Source of the DNA: CALDTK01 sp045110575
GTDB lineage: Bacteria > Bacteroidota > Bacteroidia > Chitinophagales > Saprospiraceae
DNA: 64,000 nt
Reading direction: 5' to 3'
Assembly: GCA_045110575.1 (NCBI GenBank)
Contig: JBGCGF010000056.1
Coordinates: forward strand, 1-64,000
In this document: positions 1 through 7,764 of the stretch, piece after piece
Layout of the letters: each line of letters opens with the position of its first letter
How positions within the stretch are numbered: position 1 is the first letter of the stretch
Position numbers and translations under genes: made by a program
The notes under the pieces: model-generated
What the model was told of the DNA's origin: nothing
Database searches by the model: none
Seen by the model: the letters and a program-made list of their open reading frames with translations, nothing else

Positions 1-442
1 CCTGCCCGTGGTCACTACCATAGACACCGATCGAACTCGTGAAGACGATCCGTCCACTTGGCTGGTTGCGACGATAGGTCAACATCGCACTGAGCACAGC
101 CGCAGGGTAATTCTTAGCGGAATTCGGATCCTTGCGGTTGGGTGGAATATTGATCACAAGTTGATCTGCTGACCAGAGCGGATTCGAAATCTGAGATGTG
201 GGATCTGGAACAAGCTCCGTATCTAGGGTTTTGGCGGAAGCTTGAAAATCAACCATGGGCAACTTGAGCACGGAAGCCTTGATTCCTGCCGCTTCAAGCT
301 CAGCCACTTTCTCTGCACGGGTGGTCGTCCCATAGACGGAATACCCCTCCGAAAGGAGTTTTAGCGAAAGCGGAAGACCTAACCAGCCACAACCAATGAT
401 GGCTACACTACCCTTTTGCATCTCGCCGGTACTCTTACTCAT
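1..442 (-). CDS. NAD(P)-dependent epimerase/dehydratase-like protein, partial (3' end outside window)
   Basis: Translating the minus strand from the ATG at 440-442 gives an uninterrupted frame that runs off the left edge. Near the N-terminus is the nucleotide-binding loop GCGWLGLPL (about residues 17-25), of the GxxGxxG type of Rossmann-fold extended short-chain dehydrogenases, followed by a TTTRAEK stretch where the cofactor phosphate is usually bound, then LVINIPP and the conserved strand RIVFTSSIGVYG. This pattern is typical of NAD-dependent epimerase/dehydratase proteins of the YeeZ/sugar-epimerase kind. A second ATG seven codons in (419-421) is an equally good start. The gene holds one exact copy of the recurrent 14-mer (228-241) and one A-variant (358-371). 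The substrate cannot be told, and the catalytic YxxxK region lies outside the window. Confidence 0.8.
   Translation of the reverse strand, partial: MSKSTGEMQKGSVAIIGCGWLGLPLSLKLLSEGYSVYGTTTRAEKVAELEAAGIKASVLKLPMVDFQASAKTLDTELVPDPTSQISNPLWSADQLVINIPPNRKDPNSAKNYPAAVLSAMLTYRRNQPSGRIVFTSSIGVYGSDHGQ
228..241 (+). repeat. 14-mer motif copy (GTTTTGGCGGAAGC)
   Basis: Exact copy within the minus-strand epimerase gene, which reads it as ASAKT. Confidence 0.9.
358..371 (+). repeat. 14-mer motif variant (GTTTTAGCGAAAGC)
   Basis: One G-to-A change from the consensus. The same variant recurs exactly at 45350-45363. The minus-strand epimerase gene reads it as LSLK. Confidence 0.7.
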
Positions 443-468
443 AAATGCAATATCGGGCTTGAGAATTA

Positions 469-514
469 CCCAATGTTAGATTGGGCTGTTCGTAATTCGT
501 CGATTTACGAACAG
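469..514. other. Two adjacent hairpins between minus-strand genes
   Basis: CCCAAT (469-474) pairs with ATTGGG (480-485), and immediately after it CTGTTCGTAA (486-495) pairs with TTACGAACAG (505-514). They lie between the stop of the beta-helix lipoprotein and the start of the epimerase gene. No T-run follows on the minus strand, so an ordinary intrinsic terminator is not clearly supported. It could be a processing or attenuation structure. Confidence 0.4.
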
Positions 515-651
515 TCCCTACTCTTGAGGACCACCAGTTCGTAGGAATAAGCCTGATCAGCTCCTTAAACTAGCGAGGGGCCTAGCCTGAAACCTATTTC
601 TAAGGCCTGAGCAGAGCTCAGATGCCGCCTTAGAAAGGAACAACCGATAAC

Positions 652-2118
652 CTACTCATACTGATACTCAAACGCCCCAATATCAGGGGTAACCGCATCG
701 CGATCATTATCGATGAGGTCCTTGTCAATTCCGAAAATCGGGAACGCCCGACCCTCAGCAACACTCAACGTATCAAGCTGAAACGAATCAACAACTGAAT
801 TCACAAACAGCGCAGAATCACGAGGAGGGAAGTAACACGTCGTGCAGCGATCAGTAAACTCAGAACGATCTACAGGTACATCCGTACTCTTCAAAACACA
901 GTTCGTAATCTGGTAATTAAGGAGGCTAGGCTCACCAAAATCACTAAGAGCAAACTCATCGTTGAGACTGCCATACACGATTGAATTCCTAAACGTCGCA
1001 TCCATCGGGTTGACGTAAAATACTTGATTGTTAACCTGAAAGCCATTGGTAACAATGACTGCAGGGTTGCGCGAACCGTAATTCACAAACGTCGAATAAT
1101 CAAAACGATAGCGACCACCTAATATGGCTTGCAACGCTCCCCCACCATTCGAGTGGACGAGGACATTACTACCACTCACATTGGCCGCATAGCCTACGAT
1201 ACCAGCACTCGACGTGTTAGAGATGATTGTATTGTTGATGCTCAGACGAGCCAAGGAATCAAGGAAAACGCCCACGATTCCGTTGCGGATATGCGCATGC
1301 GAAATCGAGTGAGGACCAGTACCAGCGCCCAAACGAATGCCTGAATACTGGCCACCAACATCTTGGAATTCCTCCTCCAAACGATCGGTTGCTATCACTA
1401 CAGGCTCTTCGGCAGTACCCTGGATGAGAAGTCGGCCGGTGCCTTGAACAATGATGAGACCGTCGTTGAAAACACCAAAATCAGTGCTGTTCACTAGTCC
1501 ACCGTGTACGTAAAGTTTACACCCAGCCGGCAAGATGAGCGTGCAGGAGTCTATGACCAACGAACCATACAGCACGTAAGGCTTGGGGTCATCGAAGGTG
1601 ACTTGCCCCAAATCACAGGTCAGAAAACCGAAATTGGCTCGATCACGATTCTGAGGAATGTAGTTGGCATTTTGACCGAAAGCCTCGAGCACAACGACTT
1701 GGCGCTGCTCAGTCGCCTCGACCACTACCCTGCCTTCGAAGATGAACGGACTCACCGTAATATCATCATCTGGGTCAACGGTCACCTCTACAAAAATGTA
1801 AATACTGTCGTTGGGCGGAATAAATACTTCCGTGATCTCGTCGCCCGAGCGACCGTCCACGTTGATGCGAAAGCGGCCACCGGCATTGTTCTCAACGCTC
1901 ACCTTCTTGAGGTTAAGCGATTGACTGTAAGGGTTGTAAACCTTAAACGACTGCGTCGCCGACCCCACCTCGGTGAAGACGGTATCAAACCGAAGCGTGT
2001 CTATACCAAGGCGAACCTCAGCGTTGGGATCAGTGAAAAAATCCTCCTCCAATGTGCAAGAAGGAAGCGAGGCAACCAAAACCCCTATGGCAAGTAGTAC
2101 TGTTAGTATTCGAATCAT
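652..2118 (-). CDS. Lipoprotein with parallel beta-helix domain
   Basis: The 488-residue product begins with a lipoprotein signal (hydrophobic residues 4-17, then lipobox LPSC with Cys about 21), so it is probably anchored in a membrane facing the periplasm or cell surface. Residues about 40-150 resemble an immunoglobulin-like DUF1573-type strand pattern. Residues about 180-400 show right-handed parallel beta-helix features: repeated short strands with NN and SN turns, such as SINNTIISNTSSAG. The end (IDNDRDAVTPDIGAFEYQ) is the usual closing motif of Bacteroidota choice-of-anchor/beta-helix proteins. No catalytic residues can be assigned. A role in binding or modifying extracellular polysaccharide is a guess. 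The ATG at 2116-2118 gives a well-formed signal peptide. Confidence 0.75.
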   Translation of the reverse strand: MIRILTVLLAIGVLVASLPSCTLEEDFFTDPNAEVRLGIDTLRFDTVFTEVGSATQSFKVYNPYSQSLNLKKVSVENNAGGRFRINVDGRSGDEITEVFIPPNDSIYIFVEVTVDPDDDITVSPFIFEGRVVVEATEQRQVVVLEAFGQNANYIPQNRDRANFGFLTCDLGQVTFDDPKPYVLYGSLVIDSCTLILPAGCKLYVHGGLVNSTDFGVFNDGLIIVQGTGRLLIQGTAEEPVVIATDRLEEEFQDVGGQYSGIRLGAGTGPHSISHAHIRNGIVGVFLDSLARLSINNTIISNTSSAGIVGYAANVSGSNVLVHSNGGGALQAILGGRYRFDYSTFVNYGSRNPAVIVTNGFQVNNQVFYVNPMDATFRNSIVYGSLNDEFALSDFGEPSLLNYQITNCVLKSTDVPVDRSEFTDRCTTCYFPPRDSALFVNSVVDSFQLDTLSVAEGRAFPIFGIDKDLIDNDRDAVTPDIGAFEYQYE

Positions 2119-2264
2119 AAAGCTGTTGCAAAGGAACGAACCTTATAGCTTCTTCGATACATGCAGGTTGAGACTTCTTTCAATCTGTTTGCGCTGTTAC
2201 ATTCTTCTGTCCGAATCTTCTTCGTACTCTAATAACTTTGCCTCCCCAGGCTGACCCACTCCAC

Positions 2265-2957
2265 GTGATTGTAGACATCATCATCCCAGCCTTCAACGAA
2301 GAAGGATCCATCGGTAAAGTGGTCGACGAAATCCCCAAAGGATTAGTGCGAGACATACTCGTGTGCGACAACAACTCAACCGACACAACTGCCGCCGTTG
2401 CTAAGGCTGCAGGGGCGATCATCGTCCCCGCACCCCAGAAAGGCTACGGTTCTGCCTGCCTTGCGGGGCATGCATACATCGCAGCTCGACCTGCAGGTGA
2501 ACTACCAGACATCGTCGTTTATATCGATGGTGATTTGAGTGATTACCCCGGCCAACTCGGCCAAGTCATCGCTCCAATAATCAACGGAGAAGCTGAGCTT
2601 GTCATCGGTAGTAGAGCACTCGGAAAGCGTCAAGACGGAGCCATGTTACCGCACCAAATGTTCGGAAACTGGCTCGCAACAACGCTCATGCGGCTCATCT
2701 GGGGCGTCAAATTCACGGACTTAGGCCCGTTTAGAGCTGTTGCTTACCCCACCTTGATGAAAATCAACATGGAAGATCCCGACTTCGGTTGGACGGTCGA
2801 AATGCAGGTGAAAGCCGCAAAACTCAAAATCCGCAGTGTGGAAGTCCCTGTCGACTATCGCAATCGCGCGCACGGAAAATCTAAAGTTTCAGGAAGCTTG
2901 AAAAACAGCTACCTCGCCGGACAGAAAATCCTCTGGACCATATTCTCCAACATCTAA
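2265..2957 (+). CDS. Family 2 glycosyltransferase (dolichyl-phosphate mannosyltransferase-like)
   Basis: A GT-A fold glycosyltransferase. The N-terminal strand DIIIPAFNEEGSIGKVV, the DNNSTDTT segment and the metal-binding YIDGDLSDYP (DxD-like) are typical GT2 features; VIGSRALG and DYRNRAHGKSKVSG match the DPM1/bacterial polyprenyl-phosphate sugar transferase subgroup. It probably transfers a sugar from a nucleotide donor to a lipid carrier at the cytoplasmic face. An upstream TTG at 2238 extends the frame nine codons, but GTG at 2265 puts the first beta strand right after the start and is preferred. The stop TAA overlaps the ATG of the next gene (TAATG), so the two are translationally coupled. 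It lacks the C-terminal membrane helices of GtrB-type relatives. Confidence 0.85.
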   Translation: MIVDIIIPAFNEEGSIGKVVDEIPKGLVRDILVCDNNSTDTTAAVAKAAGAIIVPAPQKGYGSACLAGHAYIAARPAGELPDIVVYIDGDLSDYPGQLGQVIAPIINGEAELVIGSRALGKRQDGAMLPHQMFGNWLATTLMRLIWGVKFTDLGPFRAVAYPTLMKINMEDPDFGWTVEMQVKAAKLKIRSVEVPVDYRNRAHGKSKVSGSLKNSYLAGQKILWTIFSNI

Positions 2958-4519
2958 TGGGAACACTTGATATTCTTCTAGGAACGGCGCTCGTCGCCTA
3001 TGTGTTGGCGTTGGTCTATGTCACCATCTACTGCCTCATGCAGGTGCATTTGCTGCGCGCCTACCTGAACAGAAAAAAAGCTCCGACACCAAAAGCGGTG
3101 AAAGACTGGCCGATGGTGACCGTACAACTTCCGTTTTACAACGAGCTATACGTCGCCGAGCGAATCATCGATACCGTCTGCGCCTTCGACTATCCAAGAG
3201 ACCGCTTGCAGATTCAAGTCATCGACGACTCTAACGACGAGACTGTACAGATTGCCGGTGATCGAATCGAGGCATGGAAAGCAAAGGGATTTGACATCCA
3301 ACACGTGCGTCGTAAAAAGCGTCATGGTTTTAAAGCTGGAGCGCTCGCCGATGCGATGCCTCAAGTGAAAGGTGAATTCATCGCGATTTTCGATGCGGAC
3401 TTCGTCCCGAGTCCGGATTTCATCAAGACGAGTATTCCTTTTTTCGCTGACGCTAAAACAGGCGTCGTGCAAAGCCGCTGGGCACACCTCAACGAGGACT
3501 ATTCGCTCATCACACGATTGCAAGCGTTGCAACTCAACGTCCACTTTACGGTTGAGCAAGCTGGTCGACGCGCCGCAAACCTGTTCGCACAATTCAATGG
3601 AACGGCAGGCATCTGGCGTAAAGCATGTATTGCCGATGCTGGTGGATGGAAAGCAGACACTCTTACCGAGGATCTTGACCTTAGCATTCGCGCTCAACTC
3701 AAAGGTTGGACGATCCGATACTTAGAAGAGAACCTCGCACCTGCAGAGCTTCCTGTCGAGATGAACGCCTTCAAATCACAGCAACACCGTTGGATGAAAG
3801 GTGGCGCCGAGAATGCACGCAAACTTCTTCCAAGCCTCTGGCGCAACGAGGAGCTTTCGCTCAACAAGAAGGTGCACATGACGACGCACTTGCTCGCGAG
3901 TTCGATCTTCCTGTTCGTGTTTTTGATTGGCGTCTTGAGTATTCCAACAGCCTTTGCTGTGGCTCACTTCGCACTACCGAGTTGGATCTTCACGGGCTTC
4001 TTGGTAGCTTCTCTTGCGGTTGGCTCAGTGTATTACATCGCCAATGTCAAATCGAGTTGGGCCTCACTTTCTCAGTGGGCAGCTTTTTGTCGTTTTGTTT
4101 TCCTGTTTCCACTTTTTCTCTGCCTCAGCATGGGCTTGAGTCTGCACAATACCATTGCAGTCTTACAAGGATTCAGGGGTAAGAAATCACCTTTTGTGCG
4201 CACTCCAAAATTTGCGATTGGCGATGGCAACAAGGTAACAACCAACAACTACCGCAGCAAGAAAATCAAGTGGACCACCTTCGCGGAAGGCCTGCTGGGA
4301 CTCACCTTTTCAATAGCTGTCATCTGGGGCATTTACACGGACAATACCTTTTTCGCGCTCTTCCATGGCATGTTGGCGATCGGATACACGAGCATTTTCA
4401 TCATCACGTTGCAACACACGTTTGCAGGTCCAGAGGCTTTTGCCAAGGGCGACGATGAAGACGGAAGTAACATGCTGATGATGCCTCGTAAGGAGTTAGT
4501 TAAAGCAGAAGCTGCGTGA
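2957..4519 (+). CDS. Processive family 2 glycosyltransferase (CslA/cellulose-synthase-like)
   Basis: 520 residues with an N-terminal helix (about 5-30), a cytoplasmic GT2 domain and four to five C-terminal membrane helices (about 305-480). The catalytic signature of processive beta-glycan synthases is complete: DDS (IDDSNDET), DAD (IFDADFVP), TED (LTEDLDLS) and QQHRW (KSQQHRWMKG). This family builds and exports beta-linked polysaccharides. The length and the motif context (QLPFYNE, GTAGIWRK) are closest to the glucomannan/mannan-synthase-like CslA group, widespread in Bacteroidota as cellulose synthase family protein. It is coupled to the genes on both sides (1-bp and 4-bp overlaps), so a three-gene glycan-assembly operon is likely. 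The polymer made is unknown. Confidence 0.87.
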   Translation: MGTLDILLGTALVAYVLALVYVTIYCLMQVHLLRAYLNRKKAPTPKAVKDWPMVTVQLPFYNELYVAERIIDTVCAFDYPRDRLQIQVIDDSNDETVQIAGDRIEAWKAKGFDIQHVRRKKRHGFKAGALADAMPQVKGEFIAIFDADFVPSPDFIKTSIPFFADAKTGVVQSRWAHLNEDYSLITRLQALQLNVHFTVEQAGRRAANLFAQFNGTAGIWRKACIADAGGWKADTLTEDLDLSIRAQLKGWTIRYLEENLAPAELPVEMNAFKSQQHRWMKGGAENARKLLPSLWRNEELSLNKKVHMTTHLLASSIFLFVFLIGVLSIPTAFAVAHFALPSWIFTGFLVASLAVGSVYYIANVKSSWASLSQWAAFCRFVFLFPLFLCLSMGLSLHNTIAVLQGFRGKKSPFVRTPKFAIGDGNKVTTNNYRSKKIKWTTFAEGLLGLTFSIAVIWGIYTDNTFFALFHGMLAIGYTSIFIITLQHTFAGPEAFAKGDDEDGSNMLMMPRKELVKAEAA

Positions 4520-5934
4520 GTATAGGAGACGAAATTGAAGATGCTGTAGAAATTAGCAACAAGAAGCATTGGACTACTGAAGCAATCTGGTTGTTGCTTG
4601 GAGCATTAATGTTTGCATCGTTTGCCTTCGAACGAGACAATCAAGGAGCCGTCATAATTTTACCTATAGTCATGGCCCTTGGCTACTGGGGTGCACTTAA
4701 AGGTCAACATAGCATAGCAATCGTTATCGTCGTCGCTGTTGGTGCGAGGCTGCTTAATCTAGTAGCCATTCCTCTTTTGAGCGACGACTTCTATCGTTTC
4801 CTCTGGGACGGAGAGCTCTGGCTAGCTGGCTACCACCCTTTGGATTTCATTCCCGTCGAAGCTCCACAATCGTTCTATGCAGACGGAATCCTTAGACACG
4901 GAAACCCAAACAAAGAGCTCTTAGAAAACATGAATAGCGCAGGGTACTATACTGTGTATCCTCCCTTATCACAGCTAGTCTTTGCATTTGCTGCTTGGAT
5001 GGGCAACACTATCCAAGAAGGTGTGACTTGGATGAAAGCAGTGATCATACTAGGAGAGCTTGCTGTCCTCTCCCTCTTGTATGACCTAGACAAGCGAGAA
5101 AACAAAGCAGGTTTCATCGCCTATGCCCTACTTCCACTTGCGATTATAGAGCTCTCAGGAAATTTGCACTTTGAAGGCCTAGCCGTGCTAGGAATCTTGC
5201 TTGCGATTCACGGCTTCCGCCAAAACAAGCCTTGGTTATCTGGCTTTGGGCTTGCCTTTGGAATTGGAGTAAAACTTGTGCCTGCGCTTATCGGCCCAGC
5301 CTTGCTCATCGCTTGGTTAAAAAAAGCTAACCCTGCTTCTAATCGACTCGACAGCGAACTGAATTATAAATCCTCCATCATATTCTTGCTATCTGCACTG
5401 TTCTTTTCTGCGGTGTTCTTCGTGCCGTTTTTTGCCTCCGCCGACCTATCTGGTTTTGGCGAAAGCTTGGACCTCTACTTTCGGAGTTTTGAATTTAACG
5501 GAAGCCTCTATGTACTCGCCAGTGCACTTGGGCAATGGTACAAAGGTTGGAACTGGATTAGCGTGATCGGACCGTCGCTCAGCATCCTCTCGATGCTTTC
5601 CATCATCACACTTGCAGTAGTGCGTGGATGGAAAAAGCTAGATTTGGCCACAACCCTACTCTTCTCTTTCGGCATCTACATTTTGTGCGCAACGACCGTG
5701 CATCCGTGGTATGCGATCTACTTAGTTGCGCTCGCCCCGCTAACAAAATACAAATGGCCGTATGTGTTAGGCTTCACCGTTTTCCTCAGCTACTTGGCCT
5801 ACGGTACTGAAGACGTCGTAGTACCCATTTGGGCGACGGTAATTGAATACAGCAGCGTGCTAGCAATCCTCATTTACGAGCTAAATCAGCAATCTTCTGA
5901 GCAAGTAGCCACAACGTCTGGCTCACGTCTCTAA
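4516..5934 (+). CDS. GT-C type membrane glycosyltransferase
   Basis: A 472-residue polytopic protein with about ten to twelve hydrophobic segments. The first large loop has LLSDDFYRFLWDGELWLAGYHP: the acidic DD before FYRFLWDG is the signature of the GT-C/GT87-like group that uses lipid-linked sugars on the outer face of the membrane. It starts with GTG inside the stop of the preceding gene (GTGA overlap), which indicates coupling. With the upstream DPM-like GT2, a plausible scheme is that the GT2 loads a polyprenyl phosphate and this enzyme transfers the sugar; that is inference. It contains two exact copies of the 14-mer in opposite orientations (5213-5226 and 5453-5466), coding for GFRQN and GFGES. 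Confidence 0.8.
   Translation: MSIGDEIEDAVEISNKKHWTTEAIWLLLGALMFASFAFERDNQGAVIILPIVMALGYWGALKGQHSIAIVIVVAVGARLLNLVAIPLLSDDFYRFLWDGELWLAGYHPLDFIPVEAPQSFYADGILRHGNPNKELLENMNSAGYYTVYPPLSQLVFAFAAWMGNTIQEGVTWMKAVIILGELAVLSLLYDLDKRENKAGFIAYALLPLAIIELSGNLHFEGLAVLGILLAIHGFRQNKPWLSGFGLAFGIGVKLVPALIGPALLIAWLKKANPASNRLDSELNYKSSIIFLLSALFFSAVFFVPFFASADLSGFGESLDLYFRSFEFNGSLYVLASALGQWYKGWNWISVIGPSLSILSMLSIITLAVVRGWKKLDLATTLLFSFGIYILCATTVHPWYAIYLVALAPLTKYKWPYVLGFTVFLSYLAYGTEDVVVPIWATVIEYSSVLAILIYELNQQSSEQVATTSGSRL
5213..5226 (-). repeat. 14-mer motif copy (GCTTCCGCCAAAAC)
   Basis: Exact copy inside the GT-C gene, read there as FRQN. Confidence 0.9.
5453..5466 (+). repeat. 14-mer motif copy (GTTTTGGCGAAAGC)
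   Basis: Exact copy in the same GT-C gene in the opposite orientation, read as GFGES. Confidence 0.9.
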
Positions 5935-5974
5935 GGCTCAATATCAATTGACAATTACCAACTAACAATTGGAT

Positions 5975-6889
5975 TTAAAACACCGAATCCTCTGCGTACG
6001 TCGTCCACGATTCGAGGAAGCGCATCCCTGCATAACTATTAAACTTCTTACCCAAGCGCGGACTCCAAACGGCAATACTATACTCTCCTGGATGAACGGC
6101 TGCAATGCCACCTCCGACGCCACTTTTGCCTGGCAAGCCGACGCGAAAGGCAAACTCACCAGCCTCATCGTAGAAGCCGCACGTTTGCATAATCGCATTG
6201 ATACGTCGCGTGGTGCGCGCTCTAACTTCAGACTCACCAGTCAAGATGTTGACACCTCGATTGGCCAAAAAACTAAAGCTCTGAGATAGCTCGGCTGTCG
6301 TCATTTCAATCGCACAGAGGTTGCAGTAGAAGTCCATCAACTCCTCTAAATCACTGTTGATGTTACCGCAGCTGCGCATGAATTGAACCAGTGCTTCGTT
6401 TCGAAAACCCGTCTTGAGTTCACTCTTAGCTACGCGATCGTTGAACTCTACATTAGGTGAACCAGAGATGCGACGAACGAATGCGAGCAGGTCCTCCTTC
6501 GGAGAAGTGAGCTGCTCCAAGAGTACATCACACACCACGAGCGCCCCTGCATTGAGCATCGGGTTTCGCGGAATTCCGTTGTGTAATTCTAGCTGCGTAA
6601 GCGAGTTAAAGGCCGCTCCGGATGGTTCTACACCAACACGCTTCCGCAGTTTTTCACCTACGAACGCCTCAGCCAATGCGAGTGCAAACACCTTCGAGAC
6701 GGACTGCAGCGAAAACCGTTGTTCATGATCTCCAAAATGATAGCTCTCTCCCGTGATCATCGTCAAGCTTACGCCAAAACGGTCAGGCTCCACATTACCC
6801 AACTCCGGAATGTAGCTGGCTACTTTTCCGCCAAAACGTGCTTTGCCGAGTCCCATATAGAGCTTCTCGAAAATTTCACTGTTGACCAT
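5975..6889 (-). CDS. glsA: Glutaminase
   Basis: A 304-residue protein of the normal length for bacterial glutaminase A, a serine-dependent beta-lactamase-fold enzyme that hydrolyses L-glutamine to glutamate and ammonia in the cytoplasm. Family hallmarks are FSLQSVSKVFALALA (the SxxK catalytic pair, about residues 62-65), GIPRNPMLNAGALVV and the late GKSGVGGGIAAVHPGEYSIAVWSP segment. No signal peptide. It starts at the ATG at 6887-6889, with a 7-bp tandem repeat array immediately upstream. Monocistronic as far as can be seen: the next gene on the left is convergent and the sigma factor on the right is divergent. Confidence 0.93.
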   Translation of the reverse strand: MVNSEIFEKLYMGLGKARFGGKVASYIPELGNVEPDRFGVSLTMITGESYHFGDHEQRFSLQSVSKVFALALAEAFVGEKLRKRVGVEPSGAAFNSLTQLELHNGIPRNPMLNAGALVVCDVLLEQLTSPKEDLLAFVRRISGSPNVEFNDRVAKSELKTGFRNEALVQFMRSCGNINSDLEELMDFYCNLCAIEMTTAELSQSFSFLANRGVNILTGESEVRARTTRRINAIMQTCGFYDEAGEFAFRVGLPGKSGVGGGIAAVHPGEYSIAVWSPRLGKKFNSYAGMRFLESWTTYAEDSVF

Positions 6890-6892
6890 TTA

Positions 6893-6950
6893 TGGGATTT
6901 GGGAAATGAGATATGGGATCTGGGATCTGGGATCTGGGATCTGGGAAAGA
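6893..6950. repeat. 7-bp tandem repeat array upstream of glutaminase
   Basis: Four perfect GGGATCT units (6915-6942) flanked by degenerate ones (GGGATTT, GGGAAAT, GAGATAT on the left, GGGAAAG on the right). It begins three bases upstream of the glutaminase start codon, so it lies in the 5' untranslated or promoter region. Perfect short tandem units can change copy number by slippage. Confidence 0.8.
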
Positions 6951-7013
6951 GCCGTGAAGCTATGCCTTTGTAGTTGACCTTTCCAGCGGTTCGCCGATAT
7001 AAAATGGAAGTAA

Positions 7014-7056
7014 AGCCAGCCCGTCCCGCAGTACTGTGGGACATATGCCGCTGGCT
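7014..7056. repeat. REP-like nested palindrome
   Basis: An outer stem AGCCAGC (7014-7020) / GCTGGCT (7050-7056) encloses a near-perfect 20-bp palindrome at 7023-7042 (GTCCCGCAG...CTGTGGGAC). It sits between the divergent glutaminase and sigma-factor genes. It looks like a dispersed REP-type element, not a terminator, because neither neighbour is transcribed into it. Confidence 0.55.
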
Positions 7057-7082
7057 TTCCATCCCGAACGAGCGTCACGCAC

Positions 7083-7138
7083 ATTCAAAATTCAAAATTA
7101 TCGGAGCGAAGCTTCGTAAACCAATTCAAAATTCAATT
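7083..7138. repeat. ATTCAAA-type short repeats
   Basis: Irregular repeated CATTCAAAATTCAAAATT and AATTCAAAATTCAATTGG segments fill the space before the sigma factor start, with an internal GGAGCGAAGCTTCG palindrome-like piece. AT-rich upstream DNA, with no clear promoter that I can fix. Confidence 0.4.
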
Positions 7139-7164
7139 GGCCTCAAGCCAATTACCTTCCCGCG

Positions 7165-7764
7165 GTGAATCCAATTTGGCAATCCCTCATCACAGGCGAA
7201 CATGGCGCCCTCGAGCTCTTGTACCGACAACACGGTGGGGCACTGCTGCGCTATGGAAAGCAGTTCGCCGAAATGGAGGTCGTCAAGGACGCTGTACACG
7301 ACCTGTTTGTGCGGCTTTGGGACAAACACGAGACGTTAAACCCTGCCGCCAATCCACGTCCTTACCTGTTAATTGCACTGCGCAACGACTTGCTGCGCGC
7401 CAACAAGAAGGCTTCTAAAACAGGCGAACTCTCAGAAGCGCCAGAAGACGAAACGCCTTCTATCGAAAGTGAATTGGTAGACGCAGAAAAGACGGTTGCT
7501 AAGAATGCAACGCTCGCCTCTGCAGTCGGTCAACTTTCTGAGCGTGAACGCGAACTGATCGAACTACGTTTTACCCAAAACCTCGACTATGAAGACATCG
7601 TCGAAGTGACCGGCATCAGCTATCAAAGTGCTAGAAATACGCTTGCGCGAGCGATCGGAAAACTGAGAAAATCGCTCGGCATGACATTTTTATTGTCCTG
7701 CTTGGGTACAAAGCTACTTTTCGATCCTTATCTACTTGAAACCCTCTTGCACGCCGCATCATGA
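7165..7764 (+). CDS. ECF RNA polymerase sigma factor (FecI-like)
   Basis: 199 residues with the two-domain layout of ECF sigma factors. Region 2 is seen in DLFVRLWDKHETL and RPYLLIALRNDLLR, which contact the -10 element and core polymerase. Region 4 is in LSERERELIELRF followed by the helix-turn-helix DYEDIVEVTGISYQSARNTLARAIGKLR (about 125-170). The start is GTG at 7165. The last codons overlap the ATG of the FecR-like anti-sigma gene by four bases, and a TonB-receptor gene follows, so this is the usual Bacteroidota sigma/anti-sigma/receptor operon in which substrate binding at the receptor releases the sigma factor. The final hydrophobic tail (MTFLLSCLGTKLLFDPYLL) is common in this subgroup. 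Confidence 0.92.
   Translation: MNPIWQSLITGEHGALELLYRQHGGALLRYGKQFAEMEVVKDAVHDLFVRLWDKHETLNPAANPRPYLLIALRNDLLRANKKASKTGELSEAPEDETPSIESELVDAEKTVAKNATLASAVGQLSERERELIELRFTQNLDYEDIVEVTGISYQSARNTLARAIGKLRKSLGMTFLLSCLGTKLLFDPYLLETLLHAAS

Noticed and set aside
1504..2097. 197-codon plus-strand frame opposite the beta-helix lipoprotein
   Set aside because: No signal, motif or neighbour support, and fully overlapped by a typical lipoprotein gene.
3146..3697. 183-codon minus-strand frame opposite the processive glycosyltransferase
   Set aside because: It covers the DDS/DAD catalytic part of a well-supported gene and has no recognisable features.
6890..7084. Short frames (64-80 codons) across the 7-bp repeats before the glutaminase
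   Set aside because: They arise from the tandem array and translate to SQIPDPRS-like repeated text, with no gene features.
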